Below are positions 60,848-64,000 of a stretch of DNA of 64,000 nt, in pieces. A model generated the notes under the pieces. That model was not told the origin of the DNA and made no database searches. It was given only the letters and a program-made list of their open reading frames with translations. The position numbers were made by a program, and so were the translations under genes. How positions within the stretch are numbered: position 1 is the stretch's first letter; every line of letters begins with the position of its first letter. The stretch covers positions 1 through 64,000 of the forward strand of contig JAAUZJ010000047.1 of assembly GCA_014804695.1 (NCBI GenBank). The letters are read 5' to 3'. Origin of the DNA: Lachnospiraceae bacterium. Its GTDB lineage: Bacteria > Bacillota > Clostridia > Lachnospirales > Lachnospiraceae.

Positions 60848-60988
60848 TTATTTATTTTCCACTTGCAATGTAATAAGTTTCAGTATATTGCCAGGATTGT
60901 AGAATATCCCTTTTTCTCCCCAACTACTGACTAAAACTGTCCCCTCTAAATTGTCAAGGCAATACTGCAAAATTTCATCTGGTCTCAT
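60848..60988 (-). pseudogene. truncated DUF6194-like ORF (46 aa)
   Basis: Translation MRPDEILQYCLDNLEGTVLVSSWGEKGIFYNPGNILKLITLQVENK; resembles the N-terminus of a longer family (recalled from memory). Confidence 0.55.
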
Positions 60989-61084
60989 ATTTTGCTGCTC
61001 CTATTCCCATATCTGCCGAAAAGCAGGAAAGCCCATCCATCCTCTATGCCTTATTGGTGATATACGTTCATTCATAACAGACTA

Positions 61085-62149
61085 TCAATTATAACTCGGT
61101 ATGTAATCTCCAAACTGATTGTTAATTCCGCTTATAAATGAATACTGTCTTGTAAATACCGTAAGGCTGCTTAAAAAGCGGCTATAATTCTTATAGTTGT
61201 CCTCTGTTTTGAAATTGTCACTTAGCAGATCATTCACATTAAAAATCTGCCCCTTTAAGCTTCCGGTTTTGGATATTGAAAATGGAATATTTATATACTC
61301 CTGACAGTCATTCCACGAAACTGATAAAATACCATCGAAGGAGTTTTGTTTGTAGAAAAATTTGAAATTCTCAGGAGGTACCAACGATTCATCTTCCATA
61401 CTGGCTCTGCCTACTTGATTCCTATAGTTAATATTCCACATACTATTATAATCGAATCCTCCGTCTATTGTATAGATAGAATTTTTTTCTATCTCTTCGG
61501 TATCAATTTCGGGAATCTCCCATTTATCTGTCATATTATGAGCGGCTTTCTGCAATAGTTCTTTTGTTTCCTCACATTTGTAATAGTAATCAGAATTGTA
61601 GTAAACAAAGTCGTCTGACCTGCCGCCATATGTTGCATTTATAGCCAGTCCCTCATTATAATTTGCATTTTGGGCTGCTATTGCATTTTTCTTTGCAAAC
61701 ATTTCATACATCTGCGCTACAATCTGCTGGTTATCTTCTTCATCCGTACCCGTTGTCTGACGCATTTGTGTCCGGTAAATGCGCATGGAAGTACAACATT
61801 CTTCAAAATAATCCTCCACATCGCTCTGACTGATTTTTCCTGAGTAATAATCCGTCATGCAATTATAGATAGATTTTTGCATATCATATCCAAACTGGTC
61901 GGAAAACACGCTTGCAGGCAATCCTGTTACCTGTTTATTTATGTCATTATAATTTTCTGACGGGATAGCCTGCATGGTAAATTGAGTGATACCTTTAATT
62001 TCAACACTATCCTGCGCCTTTGTCTTTAAAGCCTCACAATCAATTGGAGTTCCGTTCTGATATTTCTTTTGAAGTTCTTCAAGTTGCTCCTGTGAAATGT
62101 ATGGAATACTTCTCCCATTGCCTGTAATTAACATGATCTTGTCCTCCAT
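61085..62149 (-). CDS. hypothetical protein
   Basis: 354-aa ORF abutting 62150..63454; no confident family. Confidence 0.6.
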   Translation of the reverse strand: MEDKIMLITGNGRSIPYISQEQLEELQKKYQNGTPIDCEALKTKAQDSVEIKGITQFTMQAIPSENYNDINKQVTGLPASVFSDQFGYDMQKSIYNCMTDYYSGKISQSDVEDYFEECCTSMRIYRTQMRQTTGTDEEDNQQIVAQMYEMFAKKNAIAAQNANYNEGLAINATYGGRSDDFVYYNSDYYYKCEETKELLQKAAHNMTDKWEIPEIDTEEIEKNSIYTIDGGFDYNSMWNINYRNQVGRASMEDESLVPPENFKFFYKQNSFDGILSVSWNDCQEYINIPFSISKTGSLKGQIFNVNDLLSDNFKTEDNYKNYSRFLSSLTVFTRQYSFISGINNQFGDYIPSYN

Positions 62150-63454
62150 CTACGAAAATAATTTCTGAGTATTTGCTGCAAAACTTGTATTTTCATTCAT
62201 AATATCTGATAGTATGCTTATTGCTGCTCCTTTTTTATAACCAGAACTTTGGAAGGCTGCTAAAAACTTTTCTTTGGTCTGCTCCATTATTGATACCGCG
62301 GACTCTCTATATTCAGTATCAAGAAATTGGGACTTATCTTGTGTTTTTCCTTCATTTTTAGAAGAGTTTCTATGGAAATACCATGAACTGTCCGGATTTT
62401 CAAATGCTTTATTTGTCTGTTGACAGGTAATATACCCCTCCAGATTTGCCAGACGCATTTTAAAAGCCTCATCTAATCCAGCTAAATCTTCATCAAGCGT
62501 CAGCGACGTTTTTCCCGTAAGTCCATAGGAAACTTCACGGTCTCCATTTTCATGTTCTTTTACAATTTCATTGTAACGGGTTTCATATGTATCCATTATA
62601 GATTTCATTACATCTTCAACATTATAATTTCCGTCTTTTAATGTCTGGCTGCTGACGCTCCGCATTGCCATATAATGTTCCCATGCGACCTCGTTTGTAT
62701 TTTGTATTGTCAGTTCCCTGACATTGGTATAATCTGAATCGGGTTCAAATTTTCCTGTCAGCAACTGCGATAATGTACCCACATTATGATCGAACGTCAC
62801 ATATATCTCCCGTGTTCCGGCATCATAAGCATTAGACGCTTTTGCCAACAGCCTTTCATTGTTCCATGACTGTAATAACCGGTCTCTTTCCTGTTCCTGA
62901 TTTGCAATCTTTTCATTCCACATTTTATGCTGCTGTTTTTTTGTCTGCGCTCGTTTTTCAAGATATTCCTCCAGAAGATCCTTCTGCTTAGCTTTCTGCC
63001 CGCTTGTCTTTTTATAAAAACTGTTTTGTGAACGGGCATAAAATTCTGAATCGTTGTATACAGACCATGAATCGCCTCTATAATCTTTAGAAGTGGCTCC
63101 TACCGTGATTACCAAAGAGCAATCAGGAGCAGGAGCAACAGACGATGTTAAATCACGTCTAAGTAATGATAATATCTTTTCCCTGTACTCAGGATCATCT
63201 TTCATATTCTTAAACGCTTCCTCTGATATGTTAATAGCCACATTTGCTATTGTCCTATCCCTTGGTATCTTATCAATTTCAGCATAGAATTCCTTTTTGA
63301 AAATCGCCATTTCTTCCGCTTCTGATAATTCCCGCGTACTGCCTGTTTCTTCTGTGCTTTTTACGCTCTTTGTGCTTTTCGTTGTCGCTACATTATTCTG
63401 ATAAAATTTAAGTCCTGCTCCACTAATGCTCATTTCCAAATTTCCTCCGTGCAC
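62150..63454 (-). CDS. hypothetical protein (possibly DUF6033-like)
   Basis: MSISGAGLKFYQNN...FKKEFYAEIDKI...SLVITVGATSKDYRGDSW; next to a FliD-like gene. Confidence 0.6.
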   Translation of the reverse strand: MHGGNLEMSISGAGLKFYQNNVATTKSTKSVKSTEETGSTRELSEAEEMAIFKKEFYAEIDKIPRDRTIANVAINISEEAFKNMKDDPEYREKILSLLRRDLTSSVAPAPDCSLVITVGATSKDYRGDSWSVYNDSEFYARSQNSFYKKTSGQKAKQKDLLEEYLEKRAQTKKQQHKMWNEKIANQEQERDRLLQSWNNERLLAKASNAYDAGTREIYVTFDHNVGTLSQLLTGKFEPDSDYTNVRELTIQNTNEVAWEHYMAMRSVSSQTLKDGNYNVEDVMKSIMDTYETRYNEIVKEHENGDREVSYGLTGKTSLTLDEDLAGLDEAFKMRLANLEGYITCQQTNKAFENPDSSWYFHRNSSKNEGKTQDKSQFLDTEYRESAVSIMEQTKEKFLAAFQSSGYKKGAAISILSDIMNENTSFAANTQKLFS

Positions 63455-63484
63455 TGGAATGTCTGTCTGTTTTCCAATATTATG

Positions 63485-64000
63485 TTAACCGAATAAATCA
63501 TACTTGCTTGCCAGTGCTGAATAAAGCGATCCGCTGGATGAATACTGGCTTGACAAGCTGCTTATGTTTGTCTGTGCATTGTCGGAAACCTTTCCTGCCA
63601 GATATGCAACTTTTTGTGTAAAGCCTGTGCTGCTGCCAAGCACTTTTTCCAAGGCGTCAATATCCGTTCCTTTCAACTTATCCTTGTCAACGCTCAGCGA
63701 GCCATCTTTTGCCACACTGATTCCAATGCCTGCCAATGCTTCCTTATTGCCGGAAGCTGCAGATTTAAGCATCTGAGCGTAGTAATCATTCATGGTATCG
63801 GACATATTTTTCAGTGCAGAGAGCGTACTGTTATACTTTCCTACAAAGTCATCCACTGCATTGTAGATGTCCTGATTGTCCCCGCTTTCCCTTGCCTTAG
63901 AAAAAAGTGAATCCTCATCGGTTGACATAAATATGGATGCAGCATCAAATAACTGGTCCGCTGTCTTTTCTAACTTTTCATATTTGGTCTTGGTGACAGT
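63485..64000 (-). CDS. FliD-like flagellar cap protein, C-terminal part (truncated by window edge)
   Basis: Frame stays open to 64000 (TVTKTKYEKLEKTADQLFDAASIFMSTDEDSLF); NAVDDFVGKYNSTLSALKNMSDTMNDYY. Confidence 0.65.
   Translation of the reverse strand, partial: TVTKTKYEKLEKTADQLFDAASIFMSTDEDSLFSKARESGDNQDIYNAVDDFVGKYNSTLSALKNMSDTMNDYYAQMLKSAASGNKEALAGIGISVAKDGSLSVDKDKLKGTDIDALEKVLGSSTGFTQKVAYLAGKVSDNAQTNISSLSSQYSSSGSLYSALASKYDLFG

Noticed and set aside
1-64000. CRISPR arrays, tRNA/rRNA genes, prophage or transposase genes
   Set aside because: Looked for regular spaced repeats, tRNA-like folds and transposase/integrase ORFs; none found in the sequence or ORF track.

Overview
The window is ordinary low-GC Firmicutes chromosome, best fitting Clostridia/Lachnospiraceae (inference). 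Most genes are on the minus strand. Housekeeping content: secDF, ilvA, ftsY-smc-rnc-acpP-plsX-rpmF-DUF177, alaS, glyS, era-yqzL-recO, an M16C peptidase, a large 2-hydroxyacyl-CoA dehydratase activase, and metA. Accessory content: a histidine kinase/response regulator pair separated by a BspA-like protein and a small His/Cys-rich protein; a 1515-aa Ig-like/beta-helix surface protein; and a second two-component system facing a MacB-type ABC exporter with three tandem adaptors. The 3' end holds fast-evolving ORFs and a FliD-like gene cut by the window edge. Three conserved short genes fell below the ORF-track cutoff and were found by reading the sequence: scfA (SCIFF, 47 aa), rpmF (59 aa) and a 58-aa Cys-rich protein. 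A 46-aa remnant was also found. The most unusual non-coding signals are: (1) a dispersed family of ~80-nt palindromes with a shared core but copy-specific, self-matching arms; (2) a second family of double hairpins placed exactly at stop codons, with a conserved one-base bulge; (3) a matched pair of 11-bp-phased TTTCAGC direct repeats at the two outer ends of the TCS/exporter locus; (4) an 11-mer GAAAGGCATGG directly before four start codons. A DUF1905-like/C39-like cysteine-peptidase gene lies next to the SCIFF RiPP locus, whose precursor has a Gly-Gly just before its Cys core. All family calls come from reading the sequence; no searches were run.
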